The notes below the pieces were generated by a model that saw nothing but the letters and a program-made list of their open reading frames with translations, was not told where the DNA came from and ran no database searches. Positions 11,517 to 20,909 of a stretch of DNA of 64,000 nt are shown in pieces. The stretch's first letter is position 1. Each line of letters opens with the position of its first letter. The position numbers and the translations under genes are program-made. This DNA comes from Lachnospiraceae bacterium RM5 (GTDB lineage: Bacteria > Bacillota > Clostridia > Lachnospirales > Lachnospiraceae): positions 31,291 to 95,290 of the forward strand of contig FOFK01000004.1 of NCBI GenBank assembly GCA_900110975.1, given 5' to 3'.

Positions 11517-12578
11517 TTAAAACATCAGATAATACTTAGGTAAGAATAACCAGGAAAGATATTTTATTGTAGGAATTATCTCTGTTAAATCAATAAATAT
11601 CGGACACATTAAGATGCTTCCAATAATAAGCAGTGGTATAAAAATCATAAATGCTTTTATATTTGGAAGAAGTTTATAGATTATATAAAAATATATTAAT
11701 GATATCAGTGTGTATATGAATAATTGAATGCATACTGATATCATTTTTTCTTTAGGTGTAATAAAGAAAAATCCCAGTGTTATGAAGATAAACGCAGGAA
11801 AAAGGGATGAAAAAATCTCGGACATTTCAAGAAAAGTTTTATTTACTATGCCTTTTTTTGATAATTTAATAAATATTTCCCTGTCTTTATACAGATAGAA
11901 TGTTCCAATCATGGCAAAAAACATAACAAGAAGACTTGTTATTCCTTTTACGGATAAAAGCAGATATGAAGTATAAAAGTTTGAGGTGTCTGCAATTACT
12001 TTTCCCTGTTTATTTATATGATGGATTGTAAATAATGAATCATCTTTATAATAATCCATAAAAGTTTCTCTTAATTTATCGCAAAGTTCCTCTTCGGTCA
12101 TTTTAGGATGCATGGTATTTTCATGAAGGTAGTGGGTAAGTTCTCTTAATGTATATTCATTAAATACTTCTGCAAAAATATATTCGTTTATAAGAGGAGT
12201 AATAATTGGTTTTGTTGTGGAATATCTGTCGATAATATTAGTCATATCATCATTTGTTATTTTTTCCATTATATCTTTTTTAAATACATACCCGCAAAGA
12301 ATCTCACCTTTTTTAATATCATTTATGAGCTCTTTTTTATCAGTATATTTAATAAATTGCACACTGCCATAATCTTTTACAAGATTTCCCATGACTAAGT
12401 TTGTGACTTCATTTTCTTTTTCAGCATATATGCCTACAAGGTTTTCTGTTTCATTATTCTTTATATTATTATTTAAAAATATGATAATAAAAGGAATAAT
12501 GAAAAGAAAAATCAAAAAAGGAATTTTTGATAATAGTCTTTTTAAAAATAATTTATTGTATAAAAAGATAGATTTCAT
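11517..12578 (-). CDS. ABC-2 type transporter permease (second of pair)
   Basis: A 353-residue membrane protein. One N-terminal transmembrane segment (about residues 15-33) is followed by a long extracytoplasmic region of about 170 residues and then a C-terminal block of five or six hydrophobic segments. This is the ABC-2 permease layout of family ABC2_membrane_3. It is the last gene of a minus-strand trio after an ATPase and another permease, with 15 nt between the permeases, so the two probably form a heterodimeric channel. The substrate cannot be told from sequence; peptides, drugs or lipid-linked molecules are typical. Confidence 0.75.
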   Translation of the reverse strand: MKSIFLYNKLFLKRLLSKIPFLIFLFIIPFIIIFLNNNIKNNETENLVGIYAEKENEVTNLVMGNLVKDYGSVQFIKYTDKKELINDIKKGEILCGYVFKKDIMEKITNDDMTNIIDRYSTTKPIITPLINEYIFAEVFNEYTLRELTHYLHENTMHPKMTEEELCDKLRETFMDYYKDDSLFTIHHINKQGKVIADTSNFYTSYLLLSVKGITSLLVMFFAMIGTFYLYKDREIFIKLSKKGIVNKTFLEMSEIFSSLFPAFIFITLGFFFITPKEKMISVCIQLFIYTLISLIYFYIIYKLLPNIKAFMIFIPLLIIGSILMCPIFIDLTEIIPTIKYLSWLFLPKYYLMF

Positions 12579-12593
12579 TTATATTCTCCGTAA

Positions 12594-13832
12594 TCATTTT
12601 CTTCTTTTGTAGCCGTTAAGTTTAAATGAGGTTATTATTATGCCTGTAATAATAAATATCTGTACATGGATTAAAAGGATAATTATGCTGTTATATATAA
12701 TTTCTCCCGTAAATACTGATGAAAATACCATAAGGATATGTTTTGAAAAAAGGAAGTCTGATATTTTTTCAAATATCCCTGGAAGAAATATTGAAGGAAC
12801 AAAATATCCTGAAATATATGAAGATATTATTATTATGGAAAAATATGATATTATGCTGAAATGCAGTTTACTAAAAAGTCCGCCGAGAAAGTGGGAAAAA
12901 GCTGCTGAAAATAAGCATAATACAAGCATTGTCAGTAAGTATGACAAGAAATATATTTTAACAGGTATATCAATAAATTTTCCAAGTATTAAAATGCATA
13001 AATACATAATAATTGAAATAATATATAAAACAATGGTATTTACAAAGATGTTTAATAATGTCTGACTTAAATATGAAAATCCTGAAATATGAAGCTTATA
13101 TTTTAGGAAGTTTTCTTCATAGTTATCATAGAATAAAAATAATGATGACAGTAGTAAAAATATAAGGATTATTCCCATTGCCACGTAGTGTAAATGTAAT
13201 GGAAGTTCTCCTGTTTTACTAAGTTCAAACTGGATAAAAACATTTTCTCTCTCGAAGGCTTTTGAAAGATAAGTCAAATCCAGATCTGCATAGTAATCAT
13301 CATATTTATAGGTTTTATCAACTTCATCAAGGTAATCATAAAGGGTATATAAACCTGACTGGGCAGATCTTAAAGTATTTTGTGCGGCAGTTGCCATTTC
13401 CATGATAAAGAGTGAATAAAGAAGGTTATTATCTCCATATCTGATTTCAATTGGGGGATTTTTACCAATATGAAGATTGTGTAAAAAATTTTTTGGAATA
13501 TGGACATAGGCAACCATCTCATCGTTTTTAAAAAGGTTGTCAACATACTCATCTGTAGCAGTTTTAGGTTTGATCTGATATACTCTTAAAATTGCATTTA
13601 AGCTTTTAGAAGCCTTTATTGAAGAAACCATAAGTTTGGTTGTCATGGCGTTATCTTCTGACATAAATACAATCTTTTTCTTTGATACATCTTTATTATC
13701 ATTTGCATATAAAAATGCGATATAAGCTATTATTCCAATAAAAATTGAAAGAATAACTGTTGATAATAAAAGAAGTGGCAGAGCTTTTAATTTTCTTTTT
13801 AATTCAATAGAAATATAATTTTTCTTATTCAT
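12594..13832 (-). CDS. ABC-2 type transporter permease (first of pair)
   Basis: A 412-residue membrane protein with the same plan as its downstream neighbour: an N-terminal transmembrane helix near residues 18-45, an extracytoplasmic domain of about 170 residues, and five to six hydrophobic helices to a Lys/Arg-rich C-terminus. It lies 38 nt after the ATPase gene and 15 nt before the second permease. Both permeases are very rich in Ile, Phe and Tyr. Open frames on the opposite strand here are shadows. The substrate is unknown. Confidence 0.75.
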   Translation of the reverse strand: MNKKNYISIELKRKLKALPLLLLSTVILSIFIGIIAYIAFLYANDNKDVSKKKIVFMSEDNAMTTKLMVSSIKASKSLNAILRVYQIKPKTATDEYVDNLFKNDEMVAYVHIPKNFLHNLHIGKNPPIEIRYGDNNLLYSLFIMEMATAAQNTLRSAQSGLYTLYDYLDEVDKTYKYDDYYADLDLTYLSKAFERENVFIQFELSKTGELPLHLHYVAMGIILIFLLLSSLFLFYDNYEENFLKYKLHISGFSYLSQTLLNIFVNTIVLYIISIIMYLCILILGKFIDIPVKIYFLSYLLTMLVLCLFSAAFSHFLGGLFSKLHFSIISYFSIIIISSYISGYFVPSIFLPGIFEKISDFLFSKHILMVFSSVFTGEIIYNSIIILLIHVQIFIITGIIITSFKLNGYKRRK

Positions 13833-13870
13833 AAAAATACCTTTGGATTTTAATCAAAAATGTTTCCGGT

Positions 13871-14542
13871 TTATTTAGAGTCATCAAGGTCTAATTTTCC
13901 ATTAACAAATAATTTTATATCATCATATTCAATCTGCTTTAATTTTCCGTTATTTAAAAGAAAAAGTTTATTGCAAATCTTTAATTCATTTTCGTCATGT
14001 GAAGCAAGAAGCACGGTACCATCAAGCTCTTTTATATAATAATTAATATATTCCTTGATGGTATGTCTGCATTTTATATCCAGGGCAGCACTTGGTTCGT
14101 CCATCATAAGAAGCTTTGGTTTGTTTAAAAGAGCTATGGCAATGCTTAGTCTTTTTTTCATACCGCCGGACATTTTATTTACCTTCTTTTTATAGTATTC
14201 ATGTATGCCTAAGGTATGTAAAATGCCATCTTCTAAGGACTGCTTAATTTCTTCGTTTTTGCCTTCGTGCCATATCTTTATGTTATCGAGGCCTGAAAGC
14301 TCCGGAATAAGCGGATTTACCTGGGGAATATATGAAATATCCCTGTTAGGATTAAGTTCATTAAAATCTATGTTTCCTTTGTTCTTTTTAGTCATTCCGT
14401 AGATAATAGAGAGAAGGGTTGTTTTTCCGCTTCCATTATCGCCTACAATACCAATGCAGTCATTTTTTTCGATGGTAAGATTAATATCATCAAGGATAAT
14501 GTGCTTACCATATTTCTTTGTAAGGTTAGTTATATTAATCAT
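13871..14542 (-). CDS. ABC transporter ATP-binding protein
   Basis: The 223-residue ATPase of the transporter. Walker A GDNGSGKTT, Q-loop region, signature MSGGMKKRL and Walker B LLMMDEP followed by the D-loop SAALD are all intact, and a switch His occurs in ASHDENEL. The short length and its place before two ABC-2 permeases mark it as the cytoplasmic motor of a three-gene exporter. GAGGA lies just upstream of the ATG. The gene is divergent from the hemolysin III-like gene at 14710. Confidence 0.9.
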   Translation of the reverse strand: MINITNLTKKYGKHIILDDINLTIEKNDCIGIVGDNGSGKTTLLSIIYGMTKKNKGNIDFNELNPNRDISYIPQVNPLIPELSGLDNIKIWHEGKNEEIKQSLEDGILHTLGIHEYYKKKVNKMSGGMKKRLSIAIALLNKPKLLMMDEPSAALDIKCRHTIKEYINYYIKELDGTVLLASHDENELKICNKLFLLNNGKLKQIEYDDIKLFVNGKLDLDDSK

Positions 14543-14644
14543 ATATTTTCCTCGTTATATCTTCATAAAATTATAATGAATAGGAGTAATAAAATTATAT
14601 CATATATATATTATAAATTCTTCAAAGGTTTTTAACAATACTAC

Positions 14645-14672
14645 TTGACAAAATATATTAGCACTGTATAAT
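14645..14672 (+). promoter_or_regulatory. Promoter of the hemolysin III-like gene
   Basis: Perfect TTGACA at 14645-14650 and perfect TATAAT at 14667-14672, with a 16-nt spacer. The start codon follows 37 nt downstream. Confidence 0.8.
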
Positions 14673-14709
14673 GTAGTTATTAAAACTACATCACAAGGAG
14701 TTGATATTT

Positions 14710-15408
14710 ATGCAGGCTGTTGCAAGTACATATATGAATGGAAATTTATCCAGATTGGAAAGAAAGATACCTATACCTGACTATACTCTTGGAGAAGAGC
14801 TTTTAAATGCCATTACTCATGGTCTTGGCGGGGCTCTTGGTATTGCAGGTCTTGTTCTTATGCTTGTAAAAGGATATTCAGGTGGAAGTACACTTTCAAT
14901 CGTAAGTGCATGGGTATTTGGTGTTTCGCTTGTTATTTTGTACACAATGTCCTGCTTGTATCATGCTCTCAAACCTGGTGATGCAAAGAGGGTTATGAGA
15001 ATATTTGATCACTGCACCATATTTTTACTCATTGCAGGTTCATATACACCATTTACACTTATTTCTTTAAAGGGAAGAGTCGGATGGAGTCTGTTTGGTG
15101 TCATATGGGGTATGGCAGTCTTAGGAATAGTATTTAATGCCATTGATATGGAGAGATTTACAAAGCTTTCTATGGTATGTTATCTTACAATGGGCTGGGC
15201 TATTTTATTTGCATTCAAACCATTACTTAGTGTTATTCCTCATAATGCATTTTTGCTTTTATTAATTGGAGGAATTTCATATACAGTAGGGGCGGTTATT
15301 TTTGGAATTGGAAGCAAAGTAAAATATATGCATTCCCTCTGGCATCTGTTTGTTATGGCAGGAAGTATATTACATTTCTTCTGTATATATTATTATGTAA
15401 TAAGATAG
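14710..15408 (+). CDS. Hemolysin III / PAQR-family membrane protein
   Basis: A 232-residue protein with about seven transmembrane helices. It carries the family motifs NAITHG near the start of helix 1, SCLYHAL, the FDHCTIFLLIAGSYTPF segment, and HSLWHLFVMAGSILHF at the end. These His and Asp residues form the metal site known in the PAQR/HlyIII superfamily. The ATG at 14710 is chosen because AAGGAG at 14695-14700 is 9 nt away; an in-frame TTG at 14701 directly abuts that site. Bacterial members are linked to membrane lipid homeostasis; haemolysis is a historical label. It is a single-gene unit with its own promoter and terminator. Confidence 0.88.
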   Translation: MQAVASTYMNGNLSRLERKIPIPDYTLGEELLNAITHGLGGALGIAGLVLMLVKGYSGGSTLSIVSAWVFGVSLVILYTMSCLYHALKPGDAKRVMRIFDHCTIFLLIAGSYTPFTLISLKGRVGWSLFGVIWGMAVLGIVFNAIDMERFTKLSMVCYLTMGWAILFAFKPLLSVIPHNAFLLLLIGGISYTVGAVIFGIGSKVKYMHSLWHLFVMAGSILHFFCIYYYVIR

Positions 15409-15449
15409 TTATAAAAGTATTGATAATTATATATAATTATTTTAAAATT

Positions 15450-15482
15450 AATACGGTGCGACCTGCATCGTATTATTTTTTT
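15450..15482 (+). terminator. Terminator of the hemolysin III-like gene
   Basis: A 10-bp stem (15450-15459 with 15465-15474, one G-U pair) with a 5-nt loop, followed by ATTTTTTT. It ends only 12 nt before the next start codon, so readthrough may feed the PAP2 gene. Confidence 0.85.
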
Positions 15483-15493
15483 GCGAGGTAAAG

Positions 15494-16000
15494 ATGAACG
15501 AAGAAATTTATAATAAAATATATGATAAAGTGAAGAATAATAGTGTTTTATATGGCCTTTTTAAGATATCAGATAAAGTATCTGTAGCATTAATGGTAAT
15601 TGTTTATTTCATTATTCTTGCAAGGGAAATATATAATGGATGTTATAAAAGAGCTATAAAGATAGTAATGGTAACAAGTTCGGCTTTTGGATTTGTTACA
15701 ATTATCAGAAAAGTTATAAAATGTCAGAGACCATTTGAAAAAATGGATATTAAACCATTATATGAAAATATAAGCAGAAAAAAAGAGCAGAATTCTTTTC
15801 CAAGCAGACATGCAACATCTGCAATGGTTATAGCGATGGCTGCTTTGTATGAAAATGTACTACTTGGAATATTTATGTTTATTATTGCAATAATTATCGC
15901 CTTTTTAAGAGTGATCGGCGGTGTGCATTATATAAAGGATGTAGTGGTAGGAAGCATAATAGGAATAGTAACTGGAATTTTAGGATTTTTCGTTAAATAA
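15494..16000 (+). CDS. PAP2-family membrane phosphatase
   Basis: A 168-residue integral membrane protein with the three PAP2 signature motifs: K-x6-RP (KVIKCQRP near residue 77), PSRH (SFPSRHATSA near 97) and R-x5-H-x3-D (RVIGGVHYIKD near 139). Hydrophobic helices lie between them. Members dephosphorylate lipid phosphates such as undecaprenyl pyrophosphate or phosphatidate on the outer face of the membrane. The nearby glycosyltransferase, 12 nt downstream, favours a role in lipid-carrier or glycolipid metabolism, but the substrate is inferred only. Confidence 0.85.
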   Translation: MNEEIYNKIYDKVKNNSVLYGLFKISDKVSVALMVIVYFIILAREIYNGCYKRAIKIVMVTSSAFGFVTIIRKVIKCQRPFEKMDIKPLYENISRKKEQNSFPSRHATSAMVIAMAALYENVLLGIFMFIIAIIIAFLRVIGGVHYIKDVVVGSIIGIVTGILGFFVK

Positions 16001-16012
16001 GGTGAGTGTTAT

Positions 16013-17125
16013 ATGAGACTTTTAATGATTGCATTTAGGGACATTACAGATGAATGTTCCGGGATTACAAGAAAAGTACTTTCGCAGTACAAGGAGTTTG
16101 GTGGGAAATTTGATACATACTTAATTGGCAGGAAAAAAAACAATATTGTTATTTTACATAAAGATGAGAAAAAAGTTATATCCTGTCATAGATTGAACAG
16201 ATATTTTAAAATGCTGAAAGTTGCTAAGGCTATAGTAAAAAATAAAGAGATTGATTTTCTTTATTTTAGAAGAGTTGATGTGGAACCTGCCACATTATCA
16301 GCATTAAAAAGTTTTAAAAAATCAGGCGTAAAAAAGATATTATGGGAAATACCGACATATCCATATGATGATGAAACTACGTCATTTTCAAGAAAAATAA
16401 AGAAAATGATTGATAAGGTTTTTAGAGGAAATTTAAAAAAATATGTTTCAAGAATAGTTACTTTTTCCAATGAAAAAAATATTTTTGGAATTGAAACAAT
16501 TAATACCGGAAATGGCATTGATATTGATGAGATAAGAAAAAGAAAAGTATCAGACCATGGGGATGAAATAAATCTTGTAGCTGCAGCAGTAGTGAGAGAT
16601 TGGCATGGTTACGACAGGCTGATAGAAGGCCTTTCTAATTATAAAGGTGACAGAAAAATATCTTTTCATCTTGCGGGAGACGGGCCTAGTCTTTTAATAT
16701 ATAAGGAACTTGTAAAGAAATATAATCTTGAAGATAAAGTGCATTTTTACGGCCTTGTGAATAAAGATAAGTTAGATGAGATTTATGATATTGCAGATAT
16801 TGCGGTGGAAAGTCTTGGATGGCACAGATCTAAAGTGAAATTTGGTACATCAATTAAGACAAGAGAGTATCTTGCAAAAGGTCTCCCTATTATTGCATCA
16901 TCTGTTATGGATATGTTCCCGGATGGCTTTGAATATGCATATTATGCTAAAATTGATGACAGTCCTATTAATATTGATGAAGTTATAAAGTTTTATGATG
17001 AGATTTATAAGGAAAATACAAAAGAAGAGCTTAATGAAAAAATCAGAAAAATAGCATATGAAAAATGCAGTATGGAAGCTATGTTAAAGCCTGTTATTGA
17101 TTTTTATACAGATGAAGACGTATAG
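16013..17125 (+). CDS. Glycosyltransferase, GT-B fold (family 4-like)
   Basis: A 370-residue cytoplasmic protein with a GT-B layout. The C-terminal half holds the sugar-nucleotide binding features: the AGDGPS motif (near residue 223), FYGLV and the RRYL-like segment TREYLAKGLPIIAS. The N-terminal acceptor domain is divergent. It follows the PAP2 phosphatase by 12 nt, with GGTGAG before the ATG, so both probably share a transcript. A role in making a surface glycan or glycolipid is likely. Donor and acceptor are unknown. Confidence 0.8.
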   Translation: MRLLMIAFRDITDECSGITRKVLSQYKEFGGKFDTYLIGRKKNNIVILHKDEKKVISCHRLNRYFKMLKVAKAIVKNKEIDFLYFRRVDVEPATLSALKSFKKSGVKKILWEIPTYPYDDETTSFSRKIKKMIDKVFRGNLKKYVSRIVTFSNEKNIFGIETINTGNGIDIDEIRKRKVSDHGDEINLVAAAVVRDWHGYDRLIEGLSNYKGDRKISFHLAGDGPSLLIYKELVKKYNLEDKVHFYGLVNKDKLDEIYDIADIAVESLGWHRSKVKFGTSIKTREYLAKGLPIIASSVMDMFPDGFEYAYYAKIDDSPINIDEVIKFYDEIYKENTKEELNEKIRKIAYEKCSMEAMLKPVIDFYTDEDV

Positions 17126-17140
17126 TGATTTTGGTGTTAA

Positions 17141-17169
17141 TTGACATTATTAGAAATAAATGATAATAT
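17141..17169 (+). promoter_or_regulatory. Promoter of tRNA-Leu
   Basis: Perfect TTGACA at 17141-17146, a 17-nt spacer and TAATAT at 17164-17169. The mature tRNA begins 18 nt later. Confidence 0.65.
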
Positions 17170-17186
17170 ATGAAAGCATGGCTTAG

Positions 17187-17268
17187 GCGGATATGGCGGA
17201 ATTGGCAGACGCGCTAGATTTAGGTTCTAGTGGGAATATCCGTGCAGGTTCAACTCCTGTTATCCGCA
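17187..17268 (+). tRNA. tRNA-Leu (anticodon TAG)
   Basis: The acceptor stem GCGGATA (17187-17193) pairs with TATCCGC (17261-17267), followed by discriminator A. The anticodon stem CTAGA/TCTAG encloses the loop TTTAGGT with TAG at 17221-17223, reading CUN/CUA codons. There is a long variable arm, as expected for leucine tRNAs, and a T-arm with GGTTCAACTCC. CCA is not encoded. The gene stands alone between a promoter and a terminator. Confidence 0.95.
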
Positions 17269-17272
17269 TTTT

Positions 17273-17308
17273 AAAAAGCTTTCTGTGATAATTCACAGAA
17301 AGCTTTTT
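17273..17308. terminator. Bidirectional terminator between tRNA-Leu and prs
   Basis: A perfect 16-bp stem (17273-17288 with 17293-17308) with a TAAT loop, flanked by A-rich and T-rich tracts. It can stop the tRNA transcript on the plus strand and the prs transcript on the minus strand. Confidence 0.9.
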
Positions 17309-17330
17309 TTAATAATAATTTTTTTAAAAT

Positions 17331-18512
17331 TTATATTTTCTCACCGTTATTGTATTTATCGATACATTTCTGGATTCTTGCAATAGGATCTAAAAGTGAG
17401 CTGATTGAAGCATCATGGTTAAGCGTATCAATAATAAGTGCGATGTATTTACTCATATCGCAGTTGATATAATAAGGTTTTGTAAAGAGCTCAGGTGACT
17501 GGTATGTTAAGTTTGTTGTAAGAACTCTGTCGATGATACCATCTTCATAAGCTTTATCAAATTTATCAAAACCGTTTGTAAATAAACCAAATGTAGCAGC
17601 AGCATAAACTTTACGAGCTTTTCTTCTCTTTAATTCTGTTGCAACATCTATCATGGATTCACCTGATGAAATCATATCATCAATGATAAATACGTCTTTT
17701 CCTTCAACTGAAGAACCTAAGAATTCATGGGCAACAATTGGATTACGTCCGTTAACAACTTTAGAATAATCTCTTCTCTTGTAGAACATACCTACATCAA
17801 TTCCAAGTACATTTGCAAGATATACAGCACGTCCCATACCACCTTCATCAGGGCTGATCATCATTAAGTGGTCTGCATCAATCTTTATATCTTTCTCATG
17901 TCTGAGTAAGCCTTTAACAAACTGATATGCAGGCTGAACTGTTTCAAAACCATGAAGAGGAATAGCATTCTGAACTCTTGGGTCATGCGCATCAAATGTA
18001 ATGATGTTTTCAACACCCATTTCTGTTAATTCCTGAAGAGCAAGTGCACAGTCAAGAGATTCTCTTCCTGTACGTCTGTGCTGTCTTCCTTCATAAAGGA
18101 ATGGCATGATTACAGTAATTCTTTTTGCTTTACCTGCAACTGCAGCAATTATTCTTTTGATATCCTGATAATGATCATCCGGAGACATATGGTTTTCATA
18201 TCCACAAAGAGAATATTTTAAGCTGTAGTTTGTAACATCAACCATTATATATAAGTCTTTACCACGAACAGATTCGTTAATAGTTCCTTTAGCTTCACCT
18301 GAACCAAATCTTGAAATCTTTGAGTTAACAAGATAAGAATCTTTTTGATATCCTGCAAAAGCTATAGTGTGTTTATGTTCATTGTTTCTATCATTTCTCC
18401 AGGCAGAAATATAAGCATCTACCTTTTTTCCGATATCATCAATGCTTTCTAAAGCAACGATACCTAAAGGACCAACAGGAATAGTTTCTAAAGTTTTTGT
18501 TTCTTCTGACAT
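17331..18512 (-). CDS. prs: Ribose-phosphate pyrophosphokinase (PRPP synthetase), long form
   Basis: Makes PRPP from ribose 5-phosphate and ATP for purine, pyrimidine, His and Trp synthesis. At 393 residues it is longer than classical PRPP synthetases (about 315). The PRPP-binding loop is DVFIIDDMISSGESM. Other family segments are GRQHRRTGRESLD, the FDAHDPRVQNAI metal-binding region and MISPDEGGMGRA. A first ATG at 18524 overlaps the ribosome binding site, so the second ATG at 18512 (MSEETKT), with GGAGG 5-6 nt upstream, is taken as the start. The promoter lies at 18580-18608 and the bidirectional terminator closes the gene. Confidence 0.93.
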   Translation of the reverse strand: MSEETKTLETIPVGPLGIVALESIDDIGKKVDAYISAWRNDRNNEHKHTIAFAGYQKDSYLVNSKISRFGSGEAKGTINESVRGKDLYIMVDVTNYSLKYSLCGYENHMSPDDHYQDIKRIIAAVAGKAKRITVIMPFLYEGRQHRRTGRESLDCALALQELTEMGVENIITFDAHDPRVQNAIPLHGFETVQPAYQFVKGLLRHEKDIKIDADHLMMISPDEGGMGRAVYLANVLGIDVGMFYKRRDYSKVVNGRNPIVAHEFLGSSVEGKDVFIIDDMISSGESMIDVATELKRRKARKVYAAATFGLFTNGFDKFDKAYEDGIIDRVLTTNLTYQSPELFTKPYYINCDMSKYIALIIDTLNHDASISSLLDPIARIQKCIDKYNNGEKI

Positions 18513-18579
18513 ATTATCCTCCATTCATAGTAAAAAATTAATTAAATCAAAAGTAAAGTAACGTAAAAGTTACATTAAA

Positions 18580-18608
18580 TTTATAACATTTAGGTTTGTT
18601 TACGTCAA
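18580..18608 (-). promoter_or_regulatory. Promoter of prs
   Basis: On the minus strand TTGACG (18603-18608), a 17-nt spacer and TATAAA (18580-18585). The start codon is about 68 nt downstream. Confidence 0.7.
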
Positions 18609-18658
18609 CCTAAAATATTAACTAATAAAAAAGAAAAAGTATCAATAAATTAAGCATT

Positions 18659-19669
18659 CTAACATATAGTTCTTAAATCTTCGCCGTAAATATGTATTAT
18701 AGCGTAGTTTTGCAGGAATCTTGATGACAGTCTTTCTGAATACAGGTTTCTTAAATCATTTAAATCAAGGTTTGTTGAGATGATTGTTGATTTATTTTCA
18801 AAAATTCTTCTGTTTATATGTTCAAATAATACAGGAATAGTGTAATTATTTGGTATTTCAGCACCTAAGTCATCTATTATAAGGACGTCGCATTCCTTGA
18901 TTTCTGAAACTTTTCTGGTTGCAAGTTTACCATCTTCGCTGTCTTTAGAAAATGTAGCAAGGGATAAAAGATTAAAGAAATCAGATGATGTCAGATAAAT
19001 AACGGATTTATCCCTGTCTAAGAGTTCTTTTGCAATACAGTTTGTTAAGAATGTTTTACCGGAGCCTGCCCTGCCTCTGATTAAGAGATTGCTTATGGCT
19101 CTGTCTTTATTATCAAATTCATTAATAAATCTTTTAACGTCTTTTATCTGTTCAACAATGTTTTCATAAGGAGAAACTTCATTGTCGTATACTTCCCCTG
19201 TATATTCATTTCTTAATGTCTTTGGAAAGTAGTCATAATTAAAGTTTGAAAAATTTTCTTTTTCAAGAATATGTTTTAAATTTGAATAATTATATAACAA
19301 TTCAAGTTCAGCTTTTTTAAAGCATTTGCATTTCTTTCCATCTACGAAACCACTATCCTTGCATTCATCACAATCATAAGTAAGATCAAGATAATCAGAA
19401 GGATAATGGTTCTGGTTAAGAAGTTCTTCTTTTCGATTTTTTAAGTCATTTATATCTTTTTTATATTTTTCAAAAGAGTTTTCTTTGCCATTTAATTTTG
19501 ATGAGGCATACAATACACTCATTTTTGCAATTTCTTCGTTAATTGTTTTTATTGCAGGGATTTTTGAGTATATTTCTTTAATTCTCTCATCCTGGAGATT
19601 CTTATGATATAACCTTTTTTTATCATATTCTCTTAAAATAATATCTATTTGGAAATCTGATAATGACAT
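18659..19669 (-). CDS. DnaC/DnaI-like helicase loader ATPase
   Basis: A 336-residue AAA+ protein. A zinc-binding cluster CDECKDSGF-x4-KCKC lies near residues 96-111, as in DnaI-type loaders. Walker A is GRAGSGKT, Walker B is CDVLIIDDLGAE, and an Arg-rich SERLSSRF segment near the C-terminus is the sensor 2/arginine finger area. It lies 53 nt after the DnaD-like gene on the same strand. In Firmicutes DnaD and DnaI act in sequence to load the replicative helicase at origins and restart sites, so this pairing supports a role in chromosomal replication rather than transposition (IstB proteins are similar, but no transposase is nearby). Confidence 0.85.
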   Translation of the reverse strand: MSLSDFQIDIILREYDKKRLYHKNLQDERIKEIYSKIPAIKTINEEIAKMSVLYASSKLNGKENSFEKYKKDINDLKNRKEELLNQNHYPSDYLDLTYDCDECKDSGFVDGKKCKCFKKAELELLYNYSNLKHILEKENFSNFNYDYFPKTLRNEYTGEVYDNEVSPYENIVEQIKDVKRFINEFDNKDRAISNLLIRGRAGSGKTFLTNCIAKELLDRDKSVIYLTSSDFFNLLSLATFSKDSEDGKLATRKVSEIKECDVLIIDDLGAEIPNNYTIPVLFEHINRRIFENKSTIISTNLDLNDLRNLYSERLSSRFLQNYAIIHIYGEDLRTIC

Positions 19670-19722
19670 TATCCTGATCCTTTCAATCTTGTTGTATTTT
19701 TAATAAATTAACTGTTATGAAA

Positions 19723-20871
19723 TTATTTATTTCTTCTTTTTTCAAGCATTTTCTGTTCAATATAAGTATAATCTGTATTTCTCTGGTCAAAATTTAAGAA
19801 AGATATTTTTGAATTTCTTGATTTGTTAATACTGTCTGTGGCAGCATTTTTATCGATGGTATCTGAAGATTTTGTAATATTTACATTTACTCTTCTAGGA
19901 TTATTTTCTGTAGCTTTTTTCTTTTGAAATTCCATATCTTCTTTTTCAATATCTGAAAGAGTTTTTATATTTTTTTCAGACCAGTCATCAAGGATTTTTG
20001 ATGCATACCGCATGGCACCGTTTGAATTATGTGTATTATTATAGCCTCTTTTACATGCTTCTATAACAACGCTTTCATTATATCCAAATTTTGGAAGCCA
20101 TTTATTTACAAATTCCTTCTCGTTTTCAGCATCAGGAGCATGCTTGATACCAAGCGCATTCATTATAAGTTCCCCTGACATTTTAGAAGTTTTACTAAAA
20201 TTCTTTGCTGCCTCAGTAGTTCTTATGTCTGCTTCGTTCCAGTTTATTGCAACTTTTTCCCAGTATGAGTGGCTGGTTTTGCCTTTATCAAGGCAGTACT
20301 CAATAAGATATGTAATTAAGTCTGCTGAAAAACCAAGTTCGTCATACATAAAATATATTGTTCTTAAATGATTATTTGAAAGTGGAAGTTTGTACATTTT
20401 TTCAATGGCAAAAATCATTTCTCCCACATCAGGATATTCTTTGAAAGTCTCAAGCTCTTTTGGAGAAACAGCTTTTTTCTTTGGTTTTGCCGTGAGTTTA
20501 ATGTCTGTGTCTGTTTCCTCAGATTTCAATGAATCATCTGAATCATCTGAAGAATCAGGTGCAATTGGAATGGAATCACATGCAATTGGAATGATTCTTA
20601 TATTTGTTATGGAATCACCATCTTTTTTAAGACTAAGCAGTTTTTTTGATTCCCAATATTTTAAAGCTCTGATAATACCTGATCTTGTCTGTAAAAGTTT
20701 ATCAGCCAGTTCATCTATATTAAAACCTGTGTTTGATTCATTATATAATTTAAGCAAAAATAAATATACCTTTACAAATTCTCCGTTTGCTTCCGGCATA
20801 TAATCGTTAATAAATATATTTGAAACGAAAGTGTATGGATTTGATACGCTTTCAAGATTAATAATATCCAT
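19723..20871 (-). CDS. DnaD-like replication initiation protein
   Basis: A 382-residue protein with a DnaD plan: an N-terminal winged-helix domain (roughly residues 1-100), an acidic Ser/Asp-rich linker (about 110-140) and two DnaB/DnaD (DDBH2-type) domains, with a Trp-Asp-Glu-Lys motif near residue 300. A GTG upstream at 20895 overlaps the ribosome binding site; the ATG at 20871 (MDIINLE) is chosen. It is followed by the helicase loader gene and preceded by an extended -10 promoter and DnaA-box-like sequences. DnaD proteins act between DnaA and helicase loading in replication initiation. Confidence 0.85.
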   Translation of the reverse strand: MDIINLESVSNPYTFVSNIFINDYMPEANGEFVKVYLFLLKLYNESNTGFNIDELADKLLQTRSGIIRALKYWESKKLLSLKKDGDSITNIRIIPIACDSIPIAPDSSDDSDDSLKSEETDTDIKLTAKPKKKAVSPKELETFKEYPDVGEMIFAIEKMYKLPLSNNHLRTIYFMYDELGFSADLITYLIEYCLDKGKTSHSYWEKVAINWNEADIRTTEAAKNFSKTSKMSGELIMNALGIKHAPDAENEKEFVNKWLPKFGYNESVVIEACKRGYNNTHNSNGAMRYASKILDDWSEKNIKTLSDIEKEDMEFQKKKATENNPRRVNVNITKSSDTIDKNAATDSINKSRNSKISFLNFDQRNTDYTYIEQKMLEKRRNK

Positions 20872-20909
20872 ATTTCCTAGTCCTCCTACAACCACTTGGT
20901 AGCCATATG

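Noticed and set aside
12391-13065. Plus-strand reading frames opposite the ABC permeases
   Set aside because: Antisense shadows of AT-rich membrane-protein genes, with no start signals or family features.
18659-20871. Mobile-element IstB or plasmid replication module
   Set aside because: The DnaC/IstB-like and DnaD-like genes have no transposase, integrase or inverted repeats nearby and are flanked by prs and murC; a chromosomal helicase-loading pair is the simpler reading.
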